DNA from: Liolophura sinensis
Taxonomy: Eukaryota; Mollusca; Polyplacophora; Chitonida; Chitonidae
Reading direction: 5' to 3'
Assembly (NCBI RefSeq): GCF_032854445.1
Contig: NC_088306.1
Coordinates: 5,020,373 to 5,080,372, forward strand
Length of the DNA: 60,000 bases
Made by a program: the position numbers and the translations under genes. Positions 35,555 through 47,600 of the stretch are shown one piece after another; position 1 is the stretch's first letter, and every line of letters starts with the position of its first letter. Below the pieces are notes generated by a model. It worked only from the letters and a program-made list of their open reading frames with translations. It searched no databases and was not told the origin of the DNA.

Positions 35555-38500
35555 CTGAAACAAAAGCATAGAACAGCGTTATTTAAACGAGGATATTTGT
35601 CAGCATGTGGCGAGCGAAAAGTGCGAACACTTATTTTATTAGCAGACCTACACAACTCCGCAAAACATTTAGGCGGGGTTTTCATATGGTACGTGAATAA
35701 CTCATATGGTAATTCATTGGTTAACCAGAGATATACTAAAAATGTGGTATATTGTTAAGAACAGCGATTGAGCAGGACGATGATTTTCCCTGAAATAAAG
35801 TTTAACAGCTAACAATGACGCGGAAAAACTTCAGTTAGCAAATTACACGGATATAAAGCTCCGGCAACTAACAATGACCTGGAAATGAAACCTCAACAAC
35901 TAGCCATTACTCAGAATAAAGTTTTAACAACTAACAGTGACCCAGAAATAAAACCTCTACGACTATAGCATTAGATGATACATAGTTTATTGTTAGCTGT
36001 CAATTGTTTTGCTCATGGTCAAGAATGAGTTTTTTTCTTTAAAGCGCCTATTTATTTGCAAGCACATATCAAGTAAATGTTTCTTACGTGGAGAACACTG
36101 ACAAAAGATGACAAATTAAAATGCAGTGAAGAGTGAAATGCGGCCAGATCTTGGAACTCAAAGCTGGATGCACTGAACCATTCTGCCAGTTTCAAAATAA
36201 GCCCTCCGCCAAAGGTAATGGTTATTTATTTATTAGAGGAAACGTAAGTTTGTAATCTTCGGTTAGAGTGAAGCAGGAAAGCTTCGGTCGTAAAACTTTG
36301 ACTTTAAAATCAATGCTGACCGTTTAGTCGATAGAACGACCAATGGTATGAGCTCTTTTCTCAGAAGCCAAAAAAAAAAGGAAAAGAAAAAAGGCAAAAA
36401 AAAAAAAAAAAAAAGAAAAAGAAAAAAACCAAACCCCCCCTCAAAACGTAAAGAGGTTTTCCTGCACAGCTAATATCAGTTTTGGATGGAGTTTCGTTTT
36501 TCTGCACTCACCAGAAGCAAGGGAGAATTCACAGAAGATCAAATGTTCATCGTTCACGTCAGTTGATATCCATTTGTCGTCCCCGTCAGCATAAGCCACC
36601 ACGGCTGTGGGATCCGGCTGATCAGTCCTCCATTCGTCATACGTCAACGGTGATTGGTTAGAATCGGACCAAACCCAGTCAAGCGACACAGGGATTCTGT
36701 GCAATCCCAACCAGTAGTCCTTGTGCATCATAGAAGCTGGAATGGAAGCAGAGATTTGGATTTCTATTATATTCAAATGTCTTTTTCTTTTTAAAGAAAA
36801 GTATTCAAGAACACAATTACAACTAACATTTGACACTCTTCATCGAAAGGGCTGTCATGTACCTTGCGAGGGGAGAGAATGCTTTCCAGCCATAAATTTG
36901 ATCGGCATAATGTCATCAAATATCTTCGAAGACAGTGTTGCAATAAAACACCAAGAAAAAATTAAATTGAAAATCATTTTGGAAATGAATAAAGAAATAA
37001 GCGCAACATTAATTAAAGCTAATAGCTAAAATATCATTCAAACATTATTTGGAAAATCTATTTGACAGACTCGGACTCACGTGCGATAATGTTCCTTAAA
37101 GAATTGAAAAGCGTCAGCTTTCCACGAGGTTCCAGGATGAGGAGTCGCCCTTCATTCAGTGTTGCGCAGGCGGTCTTCGCTGATTCGTATTGCATCCGGG
37201 TATTACTGAGCGCGAAACATGTTGGTTGCTCTATGTAAATGTTTGGAGGCAAATGCAATATTGCCGTCCAGTTGAGCAACGGATGTCGAGTGTCCATTTC
37301 TGAAATGAAAATAACCAATGCTGGTAGATGCTGTCTTATATTTTTTATAGATTGATTGATTGATTGATGGTTTGATATATTGACTGAACTGAAAGTTGCA
37401 CGGTCCTAGGTGAAGGTCGTATTTCGGAGAAGAAAGCCGTAGAAGATAAAGAGTCGCATTGGCCGAGTTAAAAGTTGTACTGACGGAGATGAATGTCGAA
37501 TTAACTGGGTTGAAAGTCCTGCTGACGGAAATGAAAGCCTTACTGACCGAGTTAAAAGTCCTATTGACGGATATGAAGGTCGAAGTAATAAGTACCTGTG
37601 ATACATAGCTGTTATATGGTTTGAACATAACTGCCTTTAGAAAGCAACTCACGAACTTTGCCAGACAACACGCCTGCTTTCACCCCCAGAGCTCATTATG
37701 TGTGACATATTGGTAGACGGGAGGTGATTTACAACAATCTTCGTAGAGCACCTTACACGACCCTGGGTTCAATCCCACCTTTAGGTCATGAGTATGTGGA
37801 TTACTACATTTTCAGTCTTCGGAAGGTTTAAGTGACAATGAAAGGTAGCCATCATTCGTGTAGCAGTTTACTCAGTCTAACGTCATTTGAAGGCAGTTCG
37901 TCAGTAACTTGCCAAAGGTTTGTGGTTTTACTCTGGCCACTCAGGATTCTTCCATCCTTAAAGACTCATAGTTATCGTGTAAAAGGAAAATTCCCTCAAT
38001 ACAGTATTAAACAGCAATGCAACAAAATAACCGGCCCTGCTACATGTAGCACTGCTCAGCTGCATCAACCGAAATACATTGTTCACTTATTTAATTGTAC
38101 TGCTTGTTTGGTTCGTAAGAACAAAAGAAACCCATCAACCTGCATATTTTAAAATATGGGTTAAAAATTCGCATCGCCATAACAAAAATTTGGAAAATCG
38201 CGTCAAATGAAATGGACATGAAAATAACATGATCGGGGCCTTGCCTTGACCAGGCACCAGAAGAAAGGTAAAGTTCTTATGTGCTGCTTTCTTGACTTCC
38301 AATCTTCAACTTCGGCAACACAGATCGCTTTGTGCACCAGTTTTCTTAGCTACTGCACGGTATTGCCAGCACATATAATGGCCGGTCAAAACAGCCGTCA
38401 ATAAACATCAAGAGTTGAAGGATTGTTCGTCATTTTAGTTTTTTTCAATACAAATTTTTGACCTGTGTTTTACACCGTACTCTAGAACATTGACTACAAT

Positions 38501-39034
38501 GACGGCAGCCAGCATAATGGTGGGCGGAAACTGGGTAGAGCACGAGGGAAACCCATGGCCATCCACAGGCTGCCGGGAAACCTTCCCCTGTAAGGCCGAA
38601 GAGTAAGTCAGCACAAACTGGAGTTGAACTCACAGCCAACGCATTGGTGAGAGGCTCCTGGGCCATTACGTTCCACTGGCACACTAACCACCTCGACCAC
38701 GGAGGCCACTCTTATAACTTTAATTGTAATTTGTGGGCGAAAGACGCGTTCAAATGGCTTGAGTCAGAGTGAATCCGAAAATCAATGTGTAATCCAGACA
38801 ACAATGTATCCATGTAACAAGAGTTTCATAAAAACACTTGCGTATACAAAGTATGAAAAGATACTACATGTATCTAACAAGCCCTGGGTTTGAACTCACG
38901 ACCACACTGACGGAATTAAGGCTGCAATAAAATTCGACAGTACCTGTGCAAGGTGACGGCCTGGAACAAAGAATAAGGTTGATGGTGATCAGGATGCAGA
39001 AGGACAACAGCGAGAAAGCGTCTTCCAGGAACAT
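35232..39034 (-). CDS. CTLD-PAN gene 3: secreted one-CTLD protein with PAN/apple domain
   Basis: Four coding exons on the minus strand: 38944-39034, 37081-37299, 36512-36736 and 35232-35554. They join to 858 nt (285 aa plus stop), with phase 1 introns and consensus splice sites throughout. Order: signal peptide, CTLD, Pro/Ser-rich linker (SPGASSSPPP), PAN-like domain. In the CTLD the position of the sugar-specificity motif carries QPD (RTDQPDP), the galactose-type motif of canonical C-type lectins. However, WND is replaced by WIS and the long-loop Cys pair is missing, so binding is uncertain. Paired closely with gene 4: the PAN exons share CASWCSG and ITCYGF. A head-to-tail neighbour arrangement with shared 5' flank points to tandem duplication. 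Confidence 0.8.
35763..35967. repeat. imperfect 30-35-bp tandem repeat in gene 3 intron 3
   Basis: About six copies around CAACTAACAATGACC and GAAATAAAACCTC. Confidence 0.75.
36368..36428. repeat. A-rich low-complexity tract
   Basis: Long A runs with scattered G, in gene 3 intron 3 close to the exon 3 donor. Confidence 0.9.
36512..36736 (-). CDS. gene 3 exon 3: C-terminal half of CTLD with QPD
   Basis: The acceptor is TTCCATTCCAG and the donor GTGAGT, phase 1. Encodes KDYWLGLHR, WVWSDSNQSPLTYDEW, then DQPD, DDKWISTDVND and the terminal Cys in IFCEF. Confidence 0.82.
37081..37299 (-). CDS. gene 3 exon 2: N-terminal half of CTLD
   Basis: The acceptor is TTTTCATTTCAG and the donor GTGAGT, phase 1. 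Encodes IEQPTCFALSN, then SAKTACATLNEGRLLILEP. Only the second of the N-terminal Cys pair is present (TCFAL), plus the core Cys. Confidence 0.8.
37440..37582. repeat. 21-bp tandem repeat, intron 1 of gene 3
   Basis: About seven units like TTGACGGATATGAAGGTCGAA / ACTGACCGAGTTAAAAGTC alternate. The open minus-strand frame across it (FISVSRTFN repeats) reflects the 21-bp period. Confidence 0.8.
38461..38707 (-). mobile_element. SINE (AAATAAATA-tailed), nearly full length, diverged
   Basis: Body and tRNA-like head on minus, ending GGCCTCCGTGGTCGAGG. Tail lost. Within gene 3 intron 1. Confidence 0.87.
38944..39034 (-). CDS. gene 3 exon 1: signal peptide
   Basis: 30 codons plus one base. MFLEDAFSLL, then a hydrophobic SFCILITINLILC. 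The donor is ACAG-GTACTG, phase 1. Same length as exon 1 of gene 4 and of the orphan copy. Confidence 0.75.
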
Positions 39035-39190
39035 GATGCAGATGCAGACGACAGGCTGAACTGAAGGTCTGACAAGAAGTCATGTGTTTTTAATGACACG
39101 GGCGTATAAGACACTATTGTTCATGTAGTGCAAACAAGTAAATAATGGATAAAAGCCGCTGATGGCACAGTTTTCCTCGTATGAAGAGGC
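39035..39190 (-). promoter_or_regulatory. gene 3 promoter with blocks shared among paralogues
   Basis: CGTATAAG (plus-strand reading) at 39103-39110, about 70 nt upstream of the ATG, and AATGGATAAAAGCCGCTGATGG around 39144-39165 are conserved in the orphan copy and gene 4. Conservation of non-coding flank at fixed spacing suggests retained promoter function or recent duplication. Confidence 0.5.
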
Positions 39191-39507
39191 TTTATTGTTC
39201 TCAACATCTAAATTTGACGTTCCAAGACGCACGCAAATATCTGTATAGTCCATCCATTAAAATGATTTGTTGAAAGTAAGACTCTTTAATTAGGCCTGGA
39301 GTTAAAATTATACCGCTTTCAACAAAAGAGGCACAGGGAGATAAACCTTAGAAAACGAGATTTGTGTACATAAATGAAACTTGTGTACATAATCAGATTC
39401 ACAAGCTGTATAATGTACACAAGTATGGAACACAAACACAATACCTGAGCTGGCGTAAGGCTCATCTGGACTTGTGCCGACTTTGCACGATCGAGCTCAA
39501 AGCTGGG

Positions 39508-39764
39508 GTTGGTTAGCACGCTAGCGCAGCGTGATGACCTAGCAGTCTCTCACCAATGCGGTCGCTGTGAGTTCAAGTCCAGCTCATGCTGGCTTCCTCT
39601 CCGGCCGTACGTGGGAAGGTCTGGTAGCAGCCTGCGGATGGTCGTGGGTTTCCCCTGGGCTCTGCCCGGTTTCCTCCCACCATAATGCTGGCCGCCGTCG
39701 TATATGTGAAATATTCATGAGTACGGCGTAAAACACCAATCAAATAAATAAATAAATAAATAAA
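39508..39764 (+). mobile_element. near full-length SINE (AAATAAATA-tailed)
   Basis: Best-preserved body in the window. The first bases of the head are missing (starts GGTTGGTTAGC). Flanked by a perfect 10-bp target duplication TCAAAGCTGG at 39495-39504 and 39765-39774, so a relatively recent insertion. Confidence 0.92.
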
Positions 39765-40306
39765 TCAAAGCTGGAATTAGAGCATTTTCCTGGAAAATCC
39801 ATTTCGTCACAAAGATGTACATGTGGCTGTGTTGATCTTTGTACGCTGTTAAAATAACAGCCATTAAATGACATAATCATCAATAAAAAGACAGTTATGT
39901 AAACATCTACGCTTAGTTTTTCGATTTTATTTTACTGAAGCAAATTAAAGTCTCCTTTGTTTTTTCTTGTATAATAATGAGTTACTCATTATTCATGAGT
40001 AAAATTCATAAACATTATATTTGTACCCGAACACAACAACCTAGAAAAAAGAATGTGTCACTCCATTGGCGGTATACATGGCCAATGCTCCATAGAGATA
40101 GCCTTACAATTCATAGGTTGAACTACATGTATATTTATTTCAGTGAAGAAAACAAAATGAACAAATCAGTTGAATTATTTCAAAGGTCTTTCCACGTCAT
40201 TTTTATGTTCTAGTCCCTTCTTAAAATATGGCAAAATATGTATGTATATATGTATGTATATAAGTTTGAGGTTTATTCACCGAACTTAACAATTTGTAGA
40301 ATCCAA

Positions 40307-40390
40307 GACAAAATCCCCGCGGACAAAACCACCGCAGACAAAAGCACCAAGGACGAAACCACCGCGAGCAAACCCCCCCCCCCCCCCCAA
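40307..40390. repeat. 15-bp tandem repeat ending in a C run
   Basis: GACAAAACCACCGCG-type units, about four, followed by C(14) at about 40374-40388. Confidence 0.75.
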
Positions 40391-41290
40391 CAAAACCACT
40401 GCAGTCTTATTCAACCCACAGACGTGTCCAGAATGAATGAATGAATATGGCTTACCGCTACACTGGCAATATTTCAGCCATATCGTGGCGACAAACGTGT
40501 CCAGACACAACCTACAAAATATGGTATTTACTAATTGTTGATGGGTATTTCACATCACTATTGATGTACAACTTGACATTTTAAAACTTATCGTATTAGG
40601 CCACCGAAGCGTTTAAGTGAAAATATGTGAACGTTTTTCGGTAACTAAAAAGTTCTAAAAGTTCTAGCATTGGCTGGCAACGAAATTAATCCAGGTGTGT
40701 TCTGCTCTCGGTAACTTTCCACATGGTGATGAAGGAAAACCTGAGGCCTACAATTGACCGATTAAATACAGCCCACACTCACATTTTGTATGGCTATTAT
40801 TTCTGCGACATTTTTGCCAGACCCTACGCAAAAGTGGGTGTTATGATATAATTGACGTATGAGAGATTTAAATTACTGTTCAACTTTTAGCTTGGATTCC
40901 ACAAATTGTTCATCTACAGATTTTAGCGGATCGGTGTTTTGTCTCTTAATCGCTCATTCACGATTTTGTCGTGACGGTGACTTTTGGAATTTTTTTTTGG
41001 AAACGGACCTACCTTACTGCAGCAATGTTGTTTCAGTGGATATTTTTGTACAAGCAATCCCAACGTGAAAGTAGTCAAACTTTCGATTCATTGATGTTTG
41101 TATTTCCTTACGTATTTATATATTTAAACAAAAGCACTTATTTCACATCTTCAAAAAAGAATTCCACCCTCGATCAAGGAGAGAACTATCTTTACTGTTT
41201 GGGTCACCCTAGTCTAGATTTGACACTACCGTCGTTAAAACATAACCATCACGATCGGCGTTGGCTAGCCCTTTCATCTCCACATTGATC
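40390..41290. other. intergenic between genes 3 and 4, nothing recognised
   Basis: No supported open frame (plus-strand frames at 40859-41288 are short and domain-free), no family repeat. Confidence 0.4.
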
Positions 41291-41291
41291 G

Positions 41292-41617
41292 CTAAAACAC
41301 CTGCAGAAAATTTATTTTGTGGTAACACCTTTCACTAGCGCAGTCAGGAATGGGCGACTGAGCCGTCAAATCCAAAGAAAACACTATACAACCATTGCCT
41401 GCGAGGTGGAAACCAAATCCATAACAAGTTATCATTCCTGAACACCAGGAGGCGCAGTCCACGACACTGCGCGAGGTAGAAATCCGAGTCCCAAAGCTGC
41501 TGGGAAAGTAGGTTGTCCTCTGATACTGGAATTCGCTGAACTGAAACTGTGGATGTAGTCCCGGGGATGGGAAGGCACTGGTCCATGGAGACGGGCTGGG
41601 CAACGTCGCGGGACCGG
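41292..41617 (-). CDS. gene 4 exon 4: linker, PAN/apple-like domain and stop
   Basis: The acceptor is TTCTGTTTCAG, phase 1. Encodes TLPSPSPW.. linker, YQRTTYFPSSFGTRIST, CASWCSGMITCYGFGFH, GCIVF, CASERCYHKIN and stop. Near-identical layout to gene 3 exon 4. Confidence 0.82.
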
Positions 41618-44600
41618 CTGAAACAGAAAAATACAGCACTGTTGGATGGAAGAGCGCTTTTTTTTCGGTAGATCATATATCAAAATTGATTTTTTCCGGA
41701 TGGTTCTTACCCGTGGATAACTAATACCATGGAGTCAACACAAATTGCCTCTCATGTTTAAGCAATTGTAGTATAGGAAGATAACTCAACTGATTAATCC
41801 AATGACTGGTTGTTGTTGAATTCTCTACCCAAGAAAGTTTCACATTTACGTCGGCGGCCCAATCCACGGAGGAAGCTAGCACTAGGCAACTAAAGTTGCA
41901 TGAATAAACGGACGATGACCTGCAGAAAAGTAGGTAGACCCGGCATCAAATCTGGGTCCTGTATTATAATAGACTTTAAATTGCTGCCTCGCTCGGCCAT
42001 CCGCACTGAGAGGTTAGAGCAAGGAAACATGAATGGTTCGCCTTGTGTCAGTATAATGTGACTGGGTGGGGTGTCATGTCTGGTATCTTCGTCATGGAGA
42101 CAGCACTTTGGTGACATGGACACACCCTGCCACAAAAAGATGCAATATATGGAGGCCTACACACACTTAATAAATCCTCGTCGTCATGCGGCTGAAAAAT
42201 TGTTAAATACGATATGAAATCCCAAGCATACATACACACATGTACATCTTGAGTATCTTGAGTATTGTGTGTGGAATTTGACTTTGTCAGAGCGGTTCAG
42301 TATCAAGGACCTGGCACTATATCAAGGACCTGGCACTATTTAGCGAGGATTTCACTCACATGAGGCACGATGGGAGAATAAATTCTATTCTATCTATACA
42401 TTCCTTTCTTCAAGATCAAAGCAGTTTGCATGTTAAGCGTAATAAAAGCTGGTCAGTAAAGGTGCAAATGTTTAGATTTTATTGTTTATTAATTATATTA
42501 CTTCAAAGAAACATTTTTACGCCTCAAATAACATATTTAAAGGCATCTAAACACATATAAACATATACACATATAAACCACAAACAAAACAACGAATGGC
42601 TGGAAGAATATATCATACTAAGATACGCAACAAGTAGCAAATGGTTTTGACTCTACTTTTTCTTCAAGCTCAAAAATACAACTTTAAGCCAAGTTCAAGC
42701 TTTGACAGCCAATACTAGTTGTTCTCAGCGGCTGCTGTGACAGTAGCTGGGAGCTGAAATTGGTTTTCAGAGTTCGAATCCAACAAGACGCGAATGCTAT
42801 GTTTTTTTCTTAAGTTTTACTTCAACTGTTTACAATCGAAATGCAACATATAATTTTGAAATAAATTATTTTAATTATCGAACCAAGCTCATTTCTTCGA
42901 CAGAATTTACACACACACTATAAAAGACCACAACACAGAGAGCAGAACCAGAGCAGCGAAGACAGTGTGATAGTTAGAAAATGATCATTGCTAACCAATG
43001 AAATACGGTCTCTTGTCAATTTAACGATTGTCACACTCAAAGAGGACTGACATATCTGTTTTACAAGATATCAATTAGAAAACTGTGGAGACACATCGGG
43101 TGCAAGGCGCCAAATGAACAATAATTTTACATGGTCTGAGGAGCATGAAGTCGCTGCTAAAGTAACCTGTTTACGGTATGTACCTGCAGTCAGCGTATGG
43201 ATGACTAACAAAATCCTAGGGTGAACCAAATCTTTGCTAAATAAAACCAGTGACTGACTGCACATATCCAAAACCGTCAAAATTTGAAATACATTTTTGG
43301 AGCTTAATTTTGGTCCCTGTAAATTAAAATTTTCACGACGTCATCAGTGTGGTCTAGACAAATGTGTCAATATTTCAACTTCTGTTACGGATATAACAAG
43401 GTTTTAACTACAACTTAAGTCGGCATTGACTTTGTGAAATCTACCGCAGGCATCCTGGGTCCTTTTGAAGCATTAAAAGAGATCCCCAACGGTTTTATTT
43501 TCACACTAAATGATCCCTGGACACAATATTTATTGTATGTTAGTCCGTAAGTTACATGTAAAAAAAATATGTTAACTAGGTCCACTTAAAAAAACCCATT
43601 GATTTCAGACGGTCTGCCTGTCGGCCATGGATCATTGGTCGGGTGATGTCACTCCAGTAAGACGTGCCCAGATTTTGTATTGAAAAAAGCTGCAAATCAT
43701 TGATAAATTCACTGTCCACTGTATGGTTTTCCAGAACCCATCGTGTTAATTTATCTATAATTATCAGGAGATATACACCCCCTTCTTAATTAGAACCCTA
43801 AAAATCATAAAAAACAGTGTTACAACAAACATGTTGACAGATATCGGAGTTGCCGTGGACCCTTGAAAAGCATGTAGAGCATAGCGACTGGTTTTCGTTC
43901 ACAAACCGGCCACCACAGATGAAAACCGTCCGGATTGTTTAACACAAATTTGTCTACATGTGTTTATTCCCACACCTTTACATTGGAGATCATTGGAATA
44001 ATGGGTGTAGCCGTGTTGAATTTGCCGTGTAGAATCTGTGGCTTTTTAGGGCATAATTGTAACTATCAATATCCTGCACATGATCATGTAAAAATTTCTC
44101 AGTTAGTTGTAAAATGATAGCAACTGTCTTCTATGTTGTACACACAGAAAAAAACCCATTTGCCTGTAGGTTATTTACCCCCCTCCCCCCCTGACGTCAA
44201 AAGGTCAACGGTGGTTCGATCGTAGTGTTTTTATGATGTTTGGTTACCAATTTCTATCGTTTTTCTTCCGTTTTCGACATTTAAAATGGTCGAAATCCAT
44301 TTAGGAGACATTATACAGTCTATCTGCAGTTTGACAGGCCTCGAACTGAGCATCTACTTCAAAGATTTTAGCCAAGGGTCTTATTTCTACACTCACCGGA
44401 AACAGGGGAGTATTCACAGAACATGAAATGTTCGTCGAGGACATGCGTGGATATCCAGAAGTCGTTAGTGTACGCAAATGTCACCGTTGCCATGAGGTCC
44501 GACCATTTCGGTTCGCCAGTCTTCCACTTGTTATACACCATCGGTGATTGGTTAGGATCGGACCACTTCCAGTCACCTGACCCAGGGGTTTTAACCAATC

Positions 44601-47600
44601 CCAACCAGTAATCCATACCATCCATATTACCTGAAAGGAGATAAGCACATATTTCAAGCCCGTCCATGTAACCATGACTAAGCTAGGTTAATGCTTGCGT
44701 TATAGGTACGAAGGTTTCGCATGCTTAAAGATACATGTATTATATTAATGTATTTATTTATTTGATTGGTGTTTTACGCCGTACTCAAGATTATTTCACT
44801 TATGCGACGGCGGCCAGCATTATGGTGGGAGGAAACCGGGCACAACCCGGGGGAAACCCACCACCATCCGCAGGTTGCTGGAAGACCTTCCCATGTACGG
44901 CCGGAGAGGAAGCCAGCATGAGCTGGACTTGAACTCACAGCGACCGCATTGGTGAGAGGCTGCTGGGTCATTACGCTGCGCTAGTGCGCTAACCAACTGA
45001 GCCACGGAGGCCCCTAAAGATATTATAAGCTACCCGCCGGATAAGAAGAGTACATGGGATTTAAACCCTGGGTGTGAAATTTTAACCCTGAGTCGCATGC
45101 AATCCTCTATACCATATGCCCTTTTCAACACACGCATATCGATTTTGTGCCTGCAATATTTATTAAAACAAAAAGAAACCCACTCTCCCGTATATGTTAA
45201 GTTGAACTATGTAGTCTCATGCTAGCTTTGTCGACTGCAGACAGCGCTGGTATTGTGAGGTGACATCACAATGCAGCGTCACAAAAAAAAAAATGACGTT
45301 AGCCTGCCCAGTAACCGCACAGGGTATAAATTTAGCGTCCTAAATGACGCCAGCCTGCCCAATAATGGCAAGGCGGCACATTTTTTCATCTCAAAGGGTG
45401 GCGTTTGTGTGAAGCAGGTCCTCGACCCTTTTTTTTACGTCAAAAATGGTTGTTGTTCAACGTTTACAATGTTGTAGCGTATCAGTTTCTACTGTAACGT
45501 CGATCTGTCGAAGTGTTTCCCGTCTGGAAGAAAATTTGTCCATCTCGTCATTGTCATCTTAAGGCAAATGTGTCAAAATTTTAGCTTTTATTACCAAAAA
45601 CCAAGCACAGTGAGGAGGTTTTCAATTTTGATTTAAGTCAAAAACGGCTTAGTTGAATCGGCCCAAGATTACTTCAGGCAATTATTGAATTCGTGTCGAG
45701 CGCTGTGTTCCAAAATTGCTCACTGACATCAATCTATAACAACGGTCAGGTTTACTCTATAAAATCAATCTGTTAATTTTAGCAGAAAGTCTATTGTCCG
45801 AGTAATGCTAGGAAGTATTCTGCTATTCCAACAGATGACTCTGTTGAATATAACATAACAGTTTACTGATCCAATATAGCCATTCTATTAGATTAACAGG
45901 GTATTATGTTGAAAATGAAACAATCTTGTGTTATAGATGTAATAACAGAATGCGTTCTAGCTTCACTCAGACAACAGACTTTCTGTTAAAATTAACAGAT
46001 CAATTTTGTTGAGTGTATACCGTAAAGTACTTATTATTCGCTGGATTTTCGCCAAAAATATGTTCGCGGGAATAAATTTTCGCATATTTAACAGAATGCT
46101 GAAAAACAAATCTTAAACAGGTGGCACTTCTTTTCGAACCATTGATGAGCAGACCTACTTTTAAACACCTGGCAAACTGACCTTTTGAGCAGTTCAACGA
46201 AAAATATATGAATTCACCATTATCCGCGCCAGTCATTCATTCTTTATTACGCAGTACGGTAAGTTTTGCATTGTTTTTGGTTTTAATCATCCTCTGTAGC
46301 AGGTCAGAAACAGCAACCATTGCCGTAGCTGTCAAACAGCCATTGTGTTGTTGTACACGCTTCACAGTTTGTTAGAAGCTCACTCATTGGACCATAGGAG
46401 AGACACAGTCAATGGGACAACGTGTATCAGAGCGACATTCATTAGAAGCCAGCACGTGCTGGTATCTACATTTTTTTTCACTTTGCCGGCATAGTGAACA
46501 CTAATCAAACTAAAGACGAATGAACGCCCACTTTGTTTTATACCCACCAAGTCTTAGCACCAGAGTTTGTATATATTTAAACCATAACTTCTCTTCCCTG
46601 CTGTTAGAAAATTTAGCTGGCCAGTCAGGCTTTCTTAGCGCAACTCTCGTCAGCCTGGCAAAGATTTCACTTCATATTATTACTACTACCTGTAGTGTAT
46701 AATTCAAGAATGGATATTTTTCGCTGGAATTATTTTTCGCGGTAAATTATTGACCGCGAAATCCTCGGATATTAGTTCCACGCGAATATTAAGTTCTTCA
46801 CAGTATTTGTGAGAAGCCAAACCACCGTCCTTTGCCAGCTATCTGATAAACTTCCTGACTTACAGCGAGAGCTGGATTCCAATAAACAGCCTGGAAGTTC
46901 AAGGACCTGAGAGTTAATCGTCAGCGCCAGCGAGCCTTAGCTAAATTGCTCCACCCATAAACCTTACCTCCGTTGTATCAGTTTTTGACTACAGAGTAAA
47001 TTGTACATCGATTAATCAGTCAGTAATTCAATTCAGTCAATAGAAAATATAACAAAAACGACACTGAATAAAACGGAACGTTGTACAGCGTATTTTAAAG
47101 AACAGACTGAAACTCACTTGCAAAAATGTTCCTTAAGGCATCAAATATCATATACTTCCCTTCAGATTGCATGTTGATCAATCTCCCTTCATTCAGCGTT
47201 GCGCATGCGTTCTGGGCAGCTACGTATTGCATCCGGATATCTCTGAGCAGGAAGCATAATGGTTCCGGTATGAATGTATTTGTTTGCATGTCACACATTA
47301 GTGCCGTCTTTTCTGAAATAAGAAGCACAAATTGCGTTACACCCGACTGAGGTAAATTGACAAGAGGCCGTATTTCACCGGTTACGAGTAACCATTTTCC
47401 AGCTTTAAGCATTTACGTGAGCAGCTGGAATAAGACCCTGACTGAGGTAAATTGACCAGAGGGCGTATTTCACCGGTTACGTGTAACCATTTTCCAGCTT
47501 TAAGCATTTACGTGAGCAGCTGGAATAAGACCCTGACTGAGGTTAATTGACAAGAGGCCGTATTTCACCGGTTACGAGTAACCATTTTCCAGCTTTAAGC

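Noticed and set aside
37700-37790. tRNA-like B box (GGGTTCAATCCC)
   Set aside because: No A box or acceptor pairing at the right distance.
44735-45005. Recurring small frames with RTQEYFTY, MVGGNRAEPG or AQRNDPGASHQCGR
   Set aside because: The same peptides recur at nearly every SINE copy (for example 4.6, 9.9, 15.1, 28.8 and 38.5 kb); they are SINE sequence, not genes.
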